In this document: in pieces, positions 28,641-38,500 of the stretch
Layout: each line of letters starts with the position of its first letter
How positions within the stretch are numbered: position 1 is the stretch's first letter
NCBI GenBank assembly: GCA_900539175.1
Contig: UQAW01000010.1
Location: 1-64,000 of the forward strand
DNA: 64,000 nucleotides
Reading direction: 5' to 3'
From: an uncultured Lachnospiraceae bacterium
GTDB lineage: Bacteria > Bacillota > Clostridia > Lachnospirales > Lachnospiraceae
Program-made: the position numbers and the translations under genes
Notes under the pieces: generated by a model
Database searches by the model: none
What the model saw: only the letters and a program-made list of their open reading frames with translations
Told to the model about the DNA's origin: nothing

Positions 28641-28652
28641 GAGGCGGAGTTG

Positions 28653-28988
28653 ATGGCAGATCATATTCCTACATCAGACAGTGAAATAAAAGTACCTTTG
28701 GAGGTACTGAGGGAAAAGGCTGATACGGCAGAACAAAGGATTGCAGGTATCAGAAATGAATTTTCAGAAATGGAACAATATGTTAAAGGGATGGGTATTT
28801 ACTGGAAAGGGGAAGCAGCAGAAGGATTTCAGATATCTTATCAGGAAAAGCAGAATGATATCTGCGAAATACTGGACAGATTTAAAGAGCAGATTGATGA
28901 TCTCCGGAAGATAGCCGGTATTTATCAGGAGGCAGAACAGAATGCGGTCAATACAGTGGAAGAACTGACGTCGGATATTTTGGTTTAA
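28653..28988 (+). CDS. WXG100 protein D
   Basis: 111 residues from the ATG at 28653, three bases after an in-frame TTG; GGAGGCGGAG lies upstream. Central W-K-G (YWKGEA) and C-terminal YQEAE (YxxxE). Confidence 0.88.
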   Translation: MADHIPTSDSEIKVPLEVLREKADTAEQRIAGIRNEFSEMEQYVKGMGIYWKGEAAEGFQISYQEKQNDICEILDRFKEQIDDLRKIAGIYQEAEQNAVNTVEELTSDILV

Positions 28989-29012
28989 GAAAGATAGCAG
29001 GAAGGGGTAACT

Positions 29013-29324
29013 ATGGGTTTCATTCAGTTTGATTTTCAAAAAGCATATCAGCAGCAACTGGAATTAGATTCTATTGCTGCTGAGTTGAACCAGTTGGCAG
29101 AAAGAGATATGGCAGAAGTTTTGAATCAGCTTCAGTCAGCCTGGAGCGGAGAAAATGCAGATGCGTATCTGGCAAAAGGTATTTTGCTGCAGCAACATAT
29201 GAATCAGACGGCAAAAAAGGTTAGAAATACTGCGAATGCATTGGAGATGGTGTCGAAGGCGCTGAGACAGGCGGAAGACCATGCAGTTGAAATTGCAGGA
29301 AAAAGAACTTATGGTGATAAATAA
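29013..29324 (+). CDS. WXG100 protein E
   Basis: 103 residues with central W-S-G (AWSGEN). The equivalent of the export signal reads LRQAE, without tyrosine. Its stop codon overlaps the start of the next gene by one base (TAATG). Confidence 0.9.
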   Translation: MGFIQFDFQKAYQQQLELDSIAAELNQLAERDMAEVLNQLQSAWSGENADAYLAKGILLQQHMNQTAKKVRNTANALEMVSKALRQAEDHAVEIAGKRTYGDK

Positions 29325-29911
29325 TGTCAGATATAATTGTTACAGTGATTTTAGGTGTGGGCTTTTTATCCTGCGGAATACTGATGCTTGTATTGTTGAC
29401 ACGAAAAAAAGAACAAAAAGAAATAGAAAAAGAGTGTGTCAAAAGGGACGGATTTTATGTAAGACATGGGATTCGTATTGAGGATAAGGTTATAAAAAGT
29501 ACTTATGAAGATGTGATGGGAATCACAGGGAAGGATGATTATCCAACAGTTGTAAAGGGAAAGTATGGGGAAAGAGGATATATTGCCGGAGATCATCTTC
29601 TTCAACTGATATCCTCTTACAAAAAAGTCAGTTATGAAATTATCTTTCAAAATTCAGTAATAATCGGGAGAAATATAGAAAAAAGACAATATGGAGAAAT
29701 ATTTTTGGAAATCCATGACAGACAGGTATCCAGGAGACATTGCAAGGTAACTTATCATTCAGGCAGATATTTTGTGGAGGATCTTGGGTCGAAGAATGGG
29801 ACTTATCTGGATGGAAAACAAGTAACAGAACCAAGGCTTTTAAAAAATGGAGCAATCCTTCAAATTGGGAAATGTGATTATCAAATCTATCTTTCAGGGA
29901 GGAACGAATAA
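29324..29911 (+). CDS. TM-anchored FHA-domain protein 2
   Basis: 195 residues. An N-terminal TM helix (about 3-25) is followed by a basic/acidic linker and a C-terminal FHA domain (about 105-190) with GRNIE, SRRHCK and SKNGT motifs. Same design as 20249. Translationally coupled to WXG100 protein E. Confidence 0.85.
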   Translation: MSDIIVTVILGVGFLSCGILMLVLLTRKKEQKEIEKECVKRDGFYVRHGIRIEDKVIKSTYEDVMGITGKDDYPTVVKGKYGERGYIAGDHLLQLISSYKKVSYEIIFQNSVIIGRNIEKRQYGEIFLEIHDRQVSRRHCKVTYHSGRYFVEDLGSKNGTYLDGKQVTEPRLLKNGAILQIGKCDYQIYLSGRNE

Positions 29912-29915
29912 GGAT

Positions 29916-30653
29916 ATGAAACAGGAAGCTATAGATTTGAGGAAGGGTCTCGAAGAAAAAGAAATTTTAAAAAAGAGGTATTGCAGTCAGGCAAAAAAAG
30001 TGTTGTCAGATAAGTATGGGAAGACGTTTGAAATTTATAGGATCGACAGATTAGATAAGTTAGAAAAATTTTATCAGATAGAAGCTGCATCGTCTGAAAG
30101 ACCGGATCTGAGATTTTTGGCCAGAATTGAAAAGGATGGTGATCTGATTACAGATCAGTATATCAGCCGCGGGATGGGGCAGAGAGCGGAGGAGATTTTA
30201 TCAGAAATTTTAATGGAGGATTTTGAAGTTTTTTCAATAAAGGCAGGATGGGGAATAAAATGGAGTAAATCCAACGAAACAAAGATGACATTGGAACATT
30301 TTATTTCTTTAAATCCAAAGAATCCTCTTATGATTTATCTGGATGTTTTGTGGGAGAATGGATTTGAAATCGACGTAGAGAAGTTCTATGGGCGGCTTAT
30401 GGAAATGGCAGGAAGTTTGTTGAATGTTTCAGGGGTAATTGTGTTCAGCATTATTCCGTTGCAGATATTTTCCGGAGTAGTGGTATATCTTCGGGAACAT
30501 GCAAATGTGGACGGCAGCTATTATCTGATGAAAGAAGGATACCGATCACTGAGAATACCATTTGGGAAAGGAAAGTTAGCTATGTCAAAGTCTGAATTCA
30601 GGACACTGTATGAAGAAGGAGGTAATTTATGGAATATTCAGCCAAAGATATGA
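29916..30653 (+). CDS. Unknown protein coupled to the lipase-like gene
   Basis: 245 residues from the ATG at 29916. An alpha/beta protein with one hydrophobic stretch (VSGVIVFSIIPLQIFSGVVV) that may be buried or membrane-associated. The end overlaps the next gene by 25 nt, so the two are probably partners (chaperone, immunity or scaffold; inference). No family recognised. Confidence 0.65.
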   Translation: MKQEAIDLRKGLEEKEILKKRYCSQAKKVLSDKYGKTFEIYRIDRLDKLEKFYQIEAASSERPDLRFLARIEKDGDLITDQYISRGMGQRAEEILSEILMEDFEVFSIKAGWGIKWSKSNETKMTLEHFISLNPKNPLMIYLDVLWENGFEIDVEKFYGRLMEMAGSLLNVSGVIVFSIIPLQIFSGVVVYLREHANVDGSYYLMKEGYRSLRIPFGKGKLAMSKSEFRTLYEEGGNLWNIQPKI

Positions 30654-31939
30654 TGGTAGCATCAAGGATTGCTTATTATGATATCGACCAGGATCTTCTG
30701 GCTGCCTATAATTACCAACTATCCTTGCGGGAAGTCCTTCGGATGAGTCCGCATATCCAGGAAGAATTGGAACAAACCCTTGCAGATGCGGACTCAGATA
30801 TGCAGCGGGCCAGAGCGGAAGAAGCATTGAATATTTATAAGGAGATTCTGGAACCGGATTCAAAGTATGGGGACTGGATAATTCGAAAAGTAAGGGATAC
30901 CAATGCGGAGACGGGATTTTACGGATGCCTGATTGAGACGGGAGAAGATCAGGCAATTGTGGGATTTCGGGGAAGTGAGGATGCTTCCGATTCAGGAAAT
31001 CTGATTAATGACTGGATAAAAGCAGATATCGGTTTGACAAATTCTACATTGACCCAGCAGCAGTTGGAAGCGCAGCAATTTATGAAGAATGTTGCATATA
31101 CCACAGATTATAAAGAGTATGCGCTTACGGGGCATTCCCTGGGAGGGAATTTGGCATTTCATGCAACAATTATGGCACCGGCTGCTATAAGAAGTAAAAT
31201 CATACAAAGTGTCAGTTTAGATGGACCAGGTTTTTCGAATGAGTATCTTCAGAAATATGCCGGACGGATAAATTCAGTATCAAAAGTGATGGTTCATTAC
31301 CAGTGGAGTCTGGTAGGGGCAATTTTTCATCAGCCATCGGGGGTGCGGAATCAATCGGTACGGGTTCAGGAATACGGAGATGCCAGTTTCAGTTTCTTCA
31401 GGCATGATATGGGGTTTGTAAACGTTGATGAAAAAGGAGAATTTATAGATGGAAAGACAGATACAGCAGCCAGTATCGTGAAAGCTATTTCATCAGCAAT
31501 GGATGCTGCGCCGAGTTTGTTTTTTGTACCGCTTACAGTTGTTTCAGATATGCTAAATGCGGAAGGGATTTCAGCCAGTATGATAAAAAGTATTCCTGAA
31601 TATGTGACAGAAGTATGTTCTAATATCTGGGCGGTATCGAATCAGGGATTTGTACATGCGCAATTTTCTATAGATGTTCAGATTGCGCAGCAGGTGATGG
31701 ACCAGGTTCATTTGATGCAAAGGAAAATGAATGGGTTTGAGTATCGGTTAAGTGAAATACGGAAAAATACAATTTATCTGAAGGTTACTTCTTTGCCATT
31801 GCGTCTTACAATCTTTTATCTGGAAGGAAAAGTCAGACAGATCACGGAGGAGTTAGGGCTATATAGAGAAGCAGGGAACAGAATTATTTCTGCATATCGT
31901 AAAATAGAAAAAAGTAATATTGACAGATTTGTTGGTTAA
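30629..31939 (+). CDS. Lipase-like alpha/beta hydrolase, candidate secreted effector
   Basis: 436 residues. The nucleophile elbow GHSLGG has its serine at about residue 170; VGFRGSED just before it fits a class 3 lipase/Mbeg-like hydrolase. The last 130 or so residues are helical and end with AYRKIEKS, which contains a YxxxE signal as in type VII substrates. GAAGGAGG lies before the ATG. No signal peptide. Last gene of the block, followed by a terminator. Effector status is inference. Confidence 0.8.
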   Translation: MEYSAKDMMVASRIAYYDIDQDLLAAYNYQLSLREVLRMSPHIQEELEQTLADADSDMQRARAEEALNIYKEILEPDSKYGDWIIRKVRDTNAETGFYGCLIETGEDQAIVGFRGSEDASDSGNLINDWIKADIGLTNSTLTQQQLEAQQFMKNVAYTTDYKEYALTGHSLGGNLAFHATIMAPAAIRSKIIQSVSLDGPGFSNEYLQKYAGRINSVSKVMVHYQWSLVGAIFHQPSGVRNQSVRVQEYGDASFSFFRHDMGFVNVDEKGEFIDGKTDTAASIVKAISSAMDAAPSLFFVPLTVVSDMLNAEGISASMIKSIPEYVTEVCSNIWAVSNQGFVHAQFSIDVQIAQQVMDQVHLMQRKMNGFEYRLSEIRKNTIYLKVTSLPLRLTIFYLEGKVRQITEELGLYREAGNRIISAYRKIEKSNIDRFVG

Positions 31940-32121
31940 CAAAAAAGTAGTGTGTGAAGTTGGCTGAATATAGCAGAAATTGAACTCAACGTTATGACCA
32001 GGCAGTGCTTGTCCCGAAGGTTAAACAACCTCAGTTTATCTTGAAGGCTATCCTGAATAAAGTATTAGAGTAAAAATGCAAATTCCGCAATTGTGAAAAA
32101 ATAATAGTGATTAACCCAAAG

Positions 32122-32156
32122 GGCATCAACCATATAATAGTTGGTGTCTTTTGTTT
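32122..32156 (+). terminator. Rho-independent terminator after the lipase block
   Basis: A 9-bp stem GGCATCAAC / GTTGGTGTC (two G-U pairs) with a 9-nt loop is followed by TTTTGTTTT. It lies about 180 nt after the lipase-like gene. Confidence 0.75.
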
Positions 32157-32395
32157 TGATCATTAGGAATCCGGAAAAATGATGTGAAGTAAGATAAGCG
32201 ATGAATAATGCCCATCCACGACTCACAGGGAACCTTAAACTGGCAGATATTCTCTAACCAGAGGCGAGATCGGGATGTTAAGTTGTTTACGGTAATTGGA
32301 TATTTTGCGGAAAATGGCATCATTATGCCAACGATATATTTCTCAAAAGTTTTGAAAGAAGTCTCTAAGCTTTTAATATTTTATAAGGTTAATGG

Positions 32396-32424
32396 TTGAC
32401 AAAAAAACTTTATATCCCTATAAT
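32396..32424 (+). promoter_or_regulatory. Consensus sigma-A promoter of the third block
   Basis: TTGACA (32396-32401), 17-bp spacer, TATAAT (32419-32424). It lies in a cassette of about 160 bp duplicated at 81-238. It would give the WXG100 gene at 32852 a leader of roughly 420 nt. Confidence 0.78.
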
Positions 32425-32631
32425 AGTACTATAATCAAATTCATAAGAGTACATCTTAATTCTATAGCATAGTAATTCTGTACCATTCAAATTTTACCCA
32501 ATAATAGTATTGTGATATGAATACTTGCATCCATGAAACCGAATTTAAAAAAGCAAATTCCAAATTAAATTAGTCTATGTGTAATAATTGGAGCTTCAAA
32601 GACTCAATTTTAATGTGTGTAGATTGTTTTC

Positions 32632-32838
32632 GGTTCCTCTTCTGTTTGATCATCCGTAGGATATTATCATAGTGATCAGTATGTTTTTGATGCTATTTAC
32701 ATTTTTTTGCACTTTATGTTGAATGGAAGAGTTTATAGATATTTCTTTTCAGAAAGAAAGAGGAAGAGGCTTCCAGATAATGATGTAGTTTACTGGCGGA
32801 CAAATTTTATGTCCGCCGGTAAAAATAAAATATTTTAA
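32632..32838 (+). pseudogene. Degraded 3' fragment of a small membrane protein gene
   Basis: One frame encodes HFMLNGRVYRYFFSE, similar to the end of the 150-residue membrane protein at 6853 (HFLLNGKVFEYINSNE). An in-frame TGA at 32647-32649 and the lack of an upstream part show it is broken. The fragment runs to a TAA at about 32836-32838. Confidence 0.55.
32792..32820 (+). promoter_or_regulatory. Strong hairpin just upstream of the WXG100 gene
   Basis: ACTGGCGGACA (32792-32802) pairs with TGTCCGCCGGT (32810-32820), 11 bp with one G-T, loop 7. There is no T-run after it, so it is probably an mRNA stabiliser or processing site rather than a terminator (inference). Confidence 0.5.
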
Positions 32839-32851
32839 GGAGGAAACAGAT

Positions 32852-33145
32852 ATGTCAGATCAAATTCGTATGACACCGGATATGATGCGCAGCAGAGCAA
32901 GTGAGTATGCAACGCAGTCCGAAATGGTGGGAGAGGTTATTTCCAGGATGGATTCTCTGTTGTCCCAGCTTCAGTCAGAGTGGGAAGGTGCGGCAAGCCG
33001 TTCTTATGCTGAAAAGTATGAAGAATTGAAACCGGGGTTTGTAAAAGCACAGGAATTGATTATGGAGATTTCAGAAGCTTTGAATAAGACCGCACAGACG
33101 GTTGAAGAGACAGATCAGGCAATTGCGGCTCAATTTCGTGCTTAA
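32852..33145 (+). CDS. WXG100 protein F, EsxA-like
   Basis: 97 residues, canonical ESAT-6-like length, central W-E-G (EWEGAA). No tyrosine export motif at the C-terminus. AAGGAGG ribosome site. Own promoter, upstream hairpin and downstream terminator suggest a separate, high-level transcript. Best candidate for the main EsxA-like substrate. Confidence 0.93.
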   Translation: MSDQIRMTPDMMRSRASEYATQSEMVGEVISRMDSLLSQLQSEWEGAASRSYAEKYEELKPGFVKAQELIMEISEALNKTAQTVEETDQAIAAQFRA

Positions 33146-33200
33146 ACAGCGCGTGGTCTGTGCCGCCTGATCAGGAGGTTTATTTGATTGTAAGATAAAA

Positions 33201-33233
33201 GGCTGCTGCAACCTGGCAGCAGTCTTTTATGAA
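33201..33233 (+). terminator. Terminator after the EsxA-like gene
   Basis: GGCTGCTGC / GCAGCAGTC stem with a short loop followed by TTTTAT. It probably lets only part of the transcripts continue into the FHA and motor genes. Confidence 0.75.
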
Positions 33234-33254
33234 ACTATACGGAGGTTATGCCCT

Positions 33255-34220
33255 ATGACAAGAGTTCGGTATGATAATCAATATATATCCTATATTCTGG
33301 AAGATAATTTCCGATTTTTTATAACAGGATACAGGGTTTTAAAAAAGCAAAAAAGTAAAGGGCTGATTCCGTGTTCCAAAGTAATGTTTAACGGACATAT
33401 CAAATTATTATATTCTATTTCCGGATATGTGCCGTTGTCGGTTGCTGCTGTAAAATGGGAGCCGAAGGAAGTTATTCTATGGATGATAAAAATTTTGAAG
33501 GTTTTGATGGGAATCCAGGACAACGGGTTTTTACAGATGGAAACCGTAGATGTGGACTTGTCACATATTTTTATAGATGTGGATCAGGCGAAGGTGTATT
33601 TAATTGCGCTGCCGCTTACGGTGGAACCTGATTTGAATCATTCCTGTCAATGGGAAACTGAATTACGAAAATCACTCATTTCATTGATGGAGATATCCAA
33701 AAATCCGGAAAGCGGTCCATTATCAGCTTTCAGACAGGAAATTTTGGTGAATCGTTCTTCTTTGAAAGATTTATATAAAATAGTAAAGGAAACTGCAATT
33801 CATAAAAATATATTGAGTTATTCACAGCATTTATCGGATGGAGATGAGAATGCATGGATGGAAGATAAGCCGGAATCAGAGAAGAATTTGTATTTTGTTT
33901 CCAGAAGTCCTATAAAAAAAGTAGAATTGCTGATTAATAAGGATGAATACATACTTGGAAAAAATCCTAAGATTGTGGACGGTCTATTGGATCTTTCGCC
34001 GACAATCAGCAGAAAGCATTGTAAAATTATAAAATTAAAACAAGAGTATTACATCGAAGATTTGGAAAGTGCAAATCACACCTATGTAAACGGGGAGATT
34101 GTGGAAAGAGGGAAGAGAGTAAGAATAAAGCCAGGCGATCAGATTCGCCTTGCGGAGATAGAATTTGGAATAGAATTCAGGGATTTATCGGCGGAGGAAA
34201 AATATTGGAGAAAAAATTAA
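33255..34220 (+). CDS. FHA protein with possible EssB-like pseudokinase N-terminus
   Basis: 321 residues. The C-terminal FHA domain (about 225-310) has ILGKNP, TISRKHCK and SANHTYVNG. The N-terminal 200 or so residues resemble DUF6382-type proteins. A hydrophobic LLYSISGYVPL, a helical KILKVLMGI and DLSHIFIDVDQAKVYLI recall the pseudokinase layout of EssB/YukC, but there is no TM helix. GGAGG lies 9 nt before the ATG. Possibly a soluble EssB substitute that docks phospho-proteins (inference). Confidence 0.78.
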   Translation: MTRVRYDNQYISYILEDNFRFFITGYRVLKKQKSKGLIPCSKVMFNGHIKLLYSISGYVPLSVAAVKWEPKEVILWMIKILKVLMGIQDNGFLQMETVDVDLSHIFIDVDQAKVYLIALPLTVEPDLNHSCQWETELRKSLISLMEISKNPESGPLSAFRQEILVNRSSLKDLYKIVKETAIHKNILSYSQHLSDGDENAWMEDKPESEKNLYFVSRSPIKKVELLINKDEYILGKNPKIVDGLLDLSPTISRKHCKIIKLKQEYYIEDLESANHTYVNGEIVERGKRVRIKPGDQIRLAEIEFGIEFRDLSAEEKYWRKN

Positions 34221-35242
34221 TTGTGGTAGTTGATACAGATGAAGAATATTTATCTGCGTTAGAATACAAGCTTTTAGAAGAATGGGAAGAGAAAGCGGAT
34301 ATAGAGATTATTACGCAATTAAAATATTTTCATGAGTTTTTTGGCAAGCCGCGTAATATCTTTTTATTAGTTATCAATGAACTGCTTTTTAATCAGAAAA
34401 TTCAAAAACAGAATTGCAGTCACATTCTCCTGTTGTCAGAAGAGGAAGGAAGTGCAGGAGAGGAGCATTCCTATAAGTGCCTGTATAAATATTCCAGTAT
34501 CAGGGAAATTTATATGGAAATTACGAAGGAAATCCGTAGTCTGGAAGAGCATATACCGGTAGAACGTACAAAAGTTTACACGGTATATTCGGTGTCAGGA
34601 GGAAGCGGGAAAACAATATCTGCGTTGGGAATTGCCAGTGTATTGGAGAATATGGGAAAAAGTGTGTTATATCTGAATATGGAATCTTTTCAGGATTTCA
34701 ATATCTATCTGGAAGATAAAACATGTGCGGCTGCATCTTTTGGATATGCACTGGCTATGAAGGAGCCCAATTTGATCCAGTATTTTGGTATGGAGACAGG
34801 AAATGATGGATTTGATTATCTGAAGCCTTTTGAGAAATCTTCCTTATCCTATCAGATCTCAGATAATTCTTATCTTTTTCTTCTGGAGCAGCTTAAGGCA
34901 CAGAAGCGATATGATGTCATTGTACTTGAGATTTCCAGGGAGCTGACCAAGGAAAAATTACAGTTGATTGAGCAGTCAGATAAAATAGTAGTAATTTGTA
35001 TGCAGACGGAAGATTCAGCCTATAAGCTGGAACGTTTTCTGAATAATATGAACTGGCAGGAAGATCAGTGGGTGTTTGTCTGCAACCGCTATAAAAAAGA
35101 GGAAGAGAATTATCTGAGTAATCAGGTTTCATTGGGAATGTATACAATTACAGAATATGTGGATGAAACAGAATTCTCACTGACCCTGGAGCAAATACGA
35201 AGACAGGGATATTTTCAGACAACGGCATATGTGATGGAATAG
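34205..35242 (+). CDS. MinD/CpaE-like P-loop ATPase
   Basis: 345 residues from a TTG with GGAGG upstream; overlaps the previous gene by 16 nt. The N-terminal part (about 1-115) is receiver-like. The ATPase part begins VYSVSGGSGKT (deviant Walker A of the ParA/MinD family) and continues with VLYLNMESFQDF. CpaE/TadZ proteins of this shape position envelope secretion machines, so a localisation role for the type VII complex is possible (inference). Confidence 0.82.
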   Translation: MEKKLIVVVDTDEEYLSALEYKLLEEWEEKADIEIITQLKYFHEFFGKPRNIFLLVINELLFNQKIQKQNCSHILLLSEEEGSAGEEHSYKCLYKYSSIREIYMEITKEIRSLEEHIPVERTKVYTVYSVSGGSGKTISALGIASVLENMGKSVLYLNMESFQDFNIYLEDKTCAAASFGYALAMKEPNLIQYFGMETGNDGFDYLKPFEKSSLSYQISDNSYLFLLEQLKAQKRYDVIVLEISRELTKEKLQLIEQSDKIVVICMQTEDSAYKLERFLNNMNWQEDQWVFVCNRYKKEEENYLSNQVSLGMYTITEYVDETEFSLTLEQIRRQGYFQTTAYVME

Positions 35243-35254
35243 AATGGAGGGGAT

Positions 35255-35506
35255 ATGGAAGAGAAAATAATCTTAATTTTTCATGATGTTGAGAAGAAAC
35301 AGGACTGTGATCTTGAAGTACCGTCTGATTTGACAGCAAATGAGTTTGTTCATGCATTAAATCAGGGATTAAACCTGGGGATTGATACAAAGGATATATC
35401 CCAATGTTATTTGAAATCGACAAATCCGATTGCTCTGCTTCGGGGAAATAAAAAACTCTCGGAATATGGACTGCATCATGGAACAGATATTTGGTATGAC
35501 CGTTAA
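35255..35506 (+). CDS. EsaB/YukD-like ubiquitin-fold protein 2
   Basis: 83 residues, beta-grasp size and pattern (IILIFHDV, LTANEFVHALN, HHGTDIWY end). Located 12 nt after the ATPase gene and just before the second motor, mirroring the copy at 26931. Confidence 0.78.
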   Translation: MEEKIILIFHDVEKKQDCDLEVPSDLTANEFVHALNQGLNLGIDTKDISQCYLKSTNPIALLRGNKKLSEYGLHHGTDIWYDR

Positions 35507-35537
35507 TGTAAGGGGCAGATTGGGATAGGAGAGGGAT

Positions 35538-38500
35538 ATGGATTATAAGCTTATCATATTTGGAAACAATATTTACAGAGAAATTGAATTATCGGAAGAT
35601 ATGAAAGATGGAATACTTATTGGAACTACGCCTGTTTGTGAAGTAAGGTTTAATCGTGAATATTTTTTTGATGATTTTGAACTGTCCGTTGAGAAGAAGG
35701 AAGCATGGACATTAAGCTGTCGTCCCAATATTTACTTTAAAATAGGATCTATGTTGAAACAGTATCTGGTCGTATTAAAGCATGGGGATAGTATACTGAT
35801 TAATTACGACAGTACGGACAGTGAACTTTTTCATGTTGAGTTTCTGATTGATTATGACAGGAATCCCACTCCTTTTGAGTATTGTATCGATCGGTCGGGA
35901 CAGGACAGGGTTATGATCGGAGGAAGTTCCCAGTGTCAGATTCGTTTGTTGGATTCGATGATCGGGGAAGATTTTATCTGTCTGGACTGTTATGCAGGGA
36001 ATTATCATATGGAGGCATCTAACAGCCGCTATGGGGTATATGTCAATGGTTTTAAAGTGAATCAGACTTCCTTTGATATCAGGGAGGGGGATTTTTTTGC
36101 AATTATCGGACACCAGTTTTATCTTTCAGAAGGATGTCTGTACGTCACAGAACAACAGTATATTCAGACTGCTTTTCGGATGTATAAAATAAATCAAAAT
36201 TCTAATGCACTGAAGTATCCCAGATTTATCAGAAATGCGAGACAAAAATATAGTTTGCCGAAAGATACGATAGAGGTGCTGGCGCCCAAAAGTCAGACAG
36301 CGGAACCAAAGAAAAATCTGATCGTAACATTGATTCCAGCATTGTCAAGTCTGGTTCTTATGGTTGCACTCAGAGGAATTATGGGTGGAGGCGGTATGTT
36401 TGTACTATACAGTGCGGGAACTATGGCTGTTGGTGCGGGAATGTCTGTCTGGACTTATTTTCATGATAAAAAGGAATACAAAGAGAAGAAAAAAGAAAGA
36501 GAGGAAAAATACCAGGCATATCTGGAAGTGCAGGAGAGGAAGATACAGAATTTGAGAGAAAAGGAAGAATCAATTCTCAGGATGAACTATCTTTCTACAG
36601 AAGAAGATGTGTCGTTGGTGAATGATTTTGGAAGCCGTTTATTTGAACGGTCGATGCAGGATGAGGATTTTCTGGAAGTGTATCTTGGCAGCGGAAAGGT
36701 AAAATCCATATGTCAGGTGAAATATAAACCACAGGAATATAAAGATACGGAAGATGAATTATTGGACTATCCGCAGTATTTACATGATAAATATGAATAT
36801 ATGGAACAGGCGCCGGTAACGGTCAATCTGAAAAGAAATTCTGCAGTCGGTGTTGTGGGGGTCAGAAGTAAACTGTATCAGATTCTCAAGAATATGGTGC
36901 TGGATCTGACGGCAAGACAATTTTATTCCGAGGTGAAGCTCTATTTTATCTTTGCAGAGAGTGATGCGCCGCAGTTTCAGTGGATGCGCTGGTTCAGGCA
37001 TGCTTACGATGAGAGAACAGATTCCCGTTGTTTTATGTACGATGAAGAAAGCAGTAAATTCGTATTAGAGTTGCTTTACAGCGAGTTATCAAGACGTGAG
37101 GGAATGAGTAAAGAACAACGTCAGGAACTGGCTCATTATGTAATCTTCGTGTACCGTTCCCAGGAGCTGGTGCTGCATCCTGCAGTAAAATATATTGGGA
37201 GAGCCAAAGAATATGGATTTACCTTTGTCTTTTTTGAAGAGCACAGGGAATTGCTGCATTATGGATGTGAAGAGGTGATTTTTCTGGAGGAAGGGGCATG
37301 GCAGGGTTGGCTGGTAAAAAGTGCAGACGGTGAGAAGCAGCAGATGTTCACATATCAGCATATTCCCGGAGAAGCAGCAGAAGCCTGTGCAAAGAAGCTT
37401 GCCTGTGTTTATGTGGATGAAGTCAGCCTGGAAGGTTCTTTGACGAAGAATATTTCTTTGTATGAGTTGTTACATATTATGAATGTTAATGATATTGATC
37501 TTCGAAAACGTTGGGCCAAGTCGAAAATCTACGATAGCATGGCGGCGCCCCTTGGAGTAAAGAGCGGAAATGAAGTGGTATATCTGGATTTGCATGAGAA
37601 ATATCATGGTCCCCATGGATTGGTAGCAGGTACAACAGGATCCGGCAAGAGCGAAATCCTTCAGTCTTATATTTTATCTATGGCAACTCTTTTTCATCCT
37701 TATGAAGTCGGTTTTGTAATTATCGACTTTAAAGGAGGCGGTATGGTAAATCAATTCCGTGATCTGCCTCATCTAAATGGAGCAATTACGAATATTGATG
37801 GGCGTGAGATTGAACGGTCACTGCTCTCTATCCGTGCAGAATTACAAAAAAGGCAGGAAATATTTGCAAAATATGGTGTAAACCATATTGATGCTTATAT
37901 ACGGAAATTTAAATCCAAAGAGGCGGAAAAACCGCTTCCGCACCTGATTCTGATTGTAGATGAGTTTGCGGAATTAAAAAGTGATCAGCCGGAATTTATG
38001 AAAGAGTTGATCAGTACTGCCCGTATCGGACGAAGTCTTGGAGTCCATCTGATTCTGGCAACGCAGAAGCCTTCCGGTGTAGTGGATAATCAGATCTGGA
38101 GCAACTCAAAGTTTAAGTTGTGTCTGAAGGTGCAGAATAAGGAGGACAGTACGGAAGTGCTGAAATCACCTCTTGCAGCAGAAATTAAAGAACCTGGACG
38201 CGCCTATCTGCAGGTAGGGAATAATGAGATTTTTCAGCTTTTCCAGTCGGCATACAGCGGCGCATCTTCCAGCCGTGATAATGCGGGAAACGAAAAATCA
38301 TATAAAATATCGAAAATCAGTCTGTCCGGGCAGCGGCAGGTGATCTTTGAGCAGAAAAATCGAGAGAACGAGGACGGAGAAACACAGTTAGAGGCCATCG
38401 TGAAATATATTCATCAATACTGCGAAAAAAATCATATTGAAAGGCTGCCGAATATATGCCTGCCGCCTCTGGCAGAAATAATTCCATATACGGAATCGTT

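Larger units (their letters stand above)
31940..32851. other. 912-bp gap between the second and third secretion blocks
   Basis: Contains the terminator at 32122, a duplicated consensus promoter cassette (32359-32519), a degraded fragment of a membrane-protein gene (about 32632-32838) and a strong hairpin (32792-32820). A 63-codon frame at 32208-32399 has no convincing ribosome site and was not called. Confidence 0.7.

Noticed and set aside
32208..32399. 63-codon frame before the third block
   Set aside because: No good ribosome site, runs into the promoter cassette, no recognisable features.
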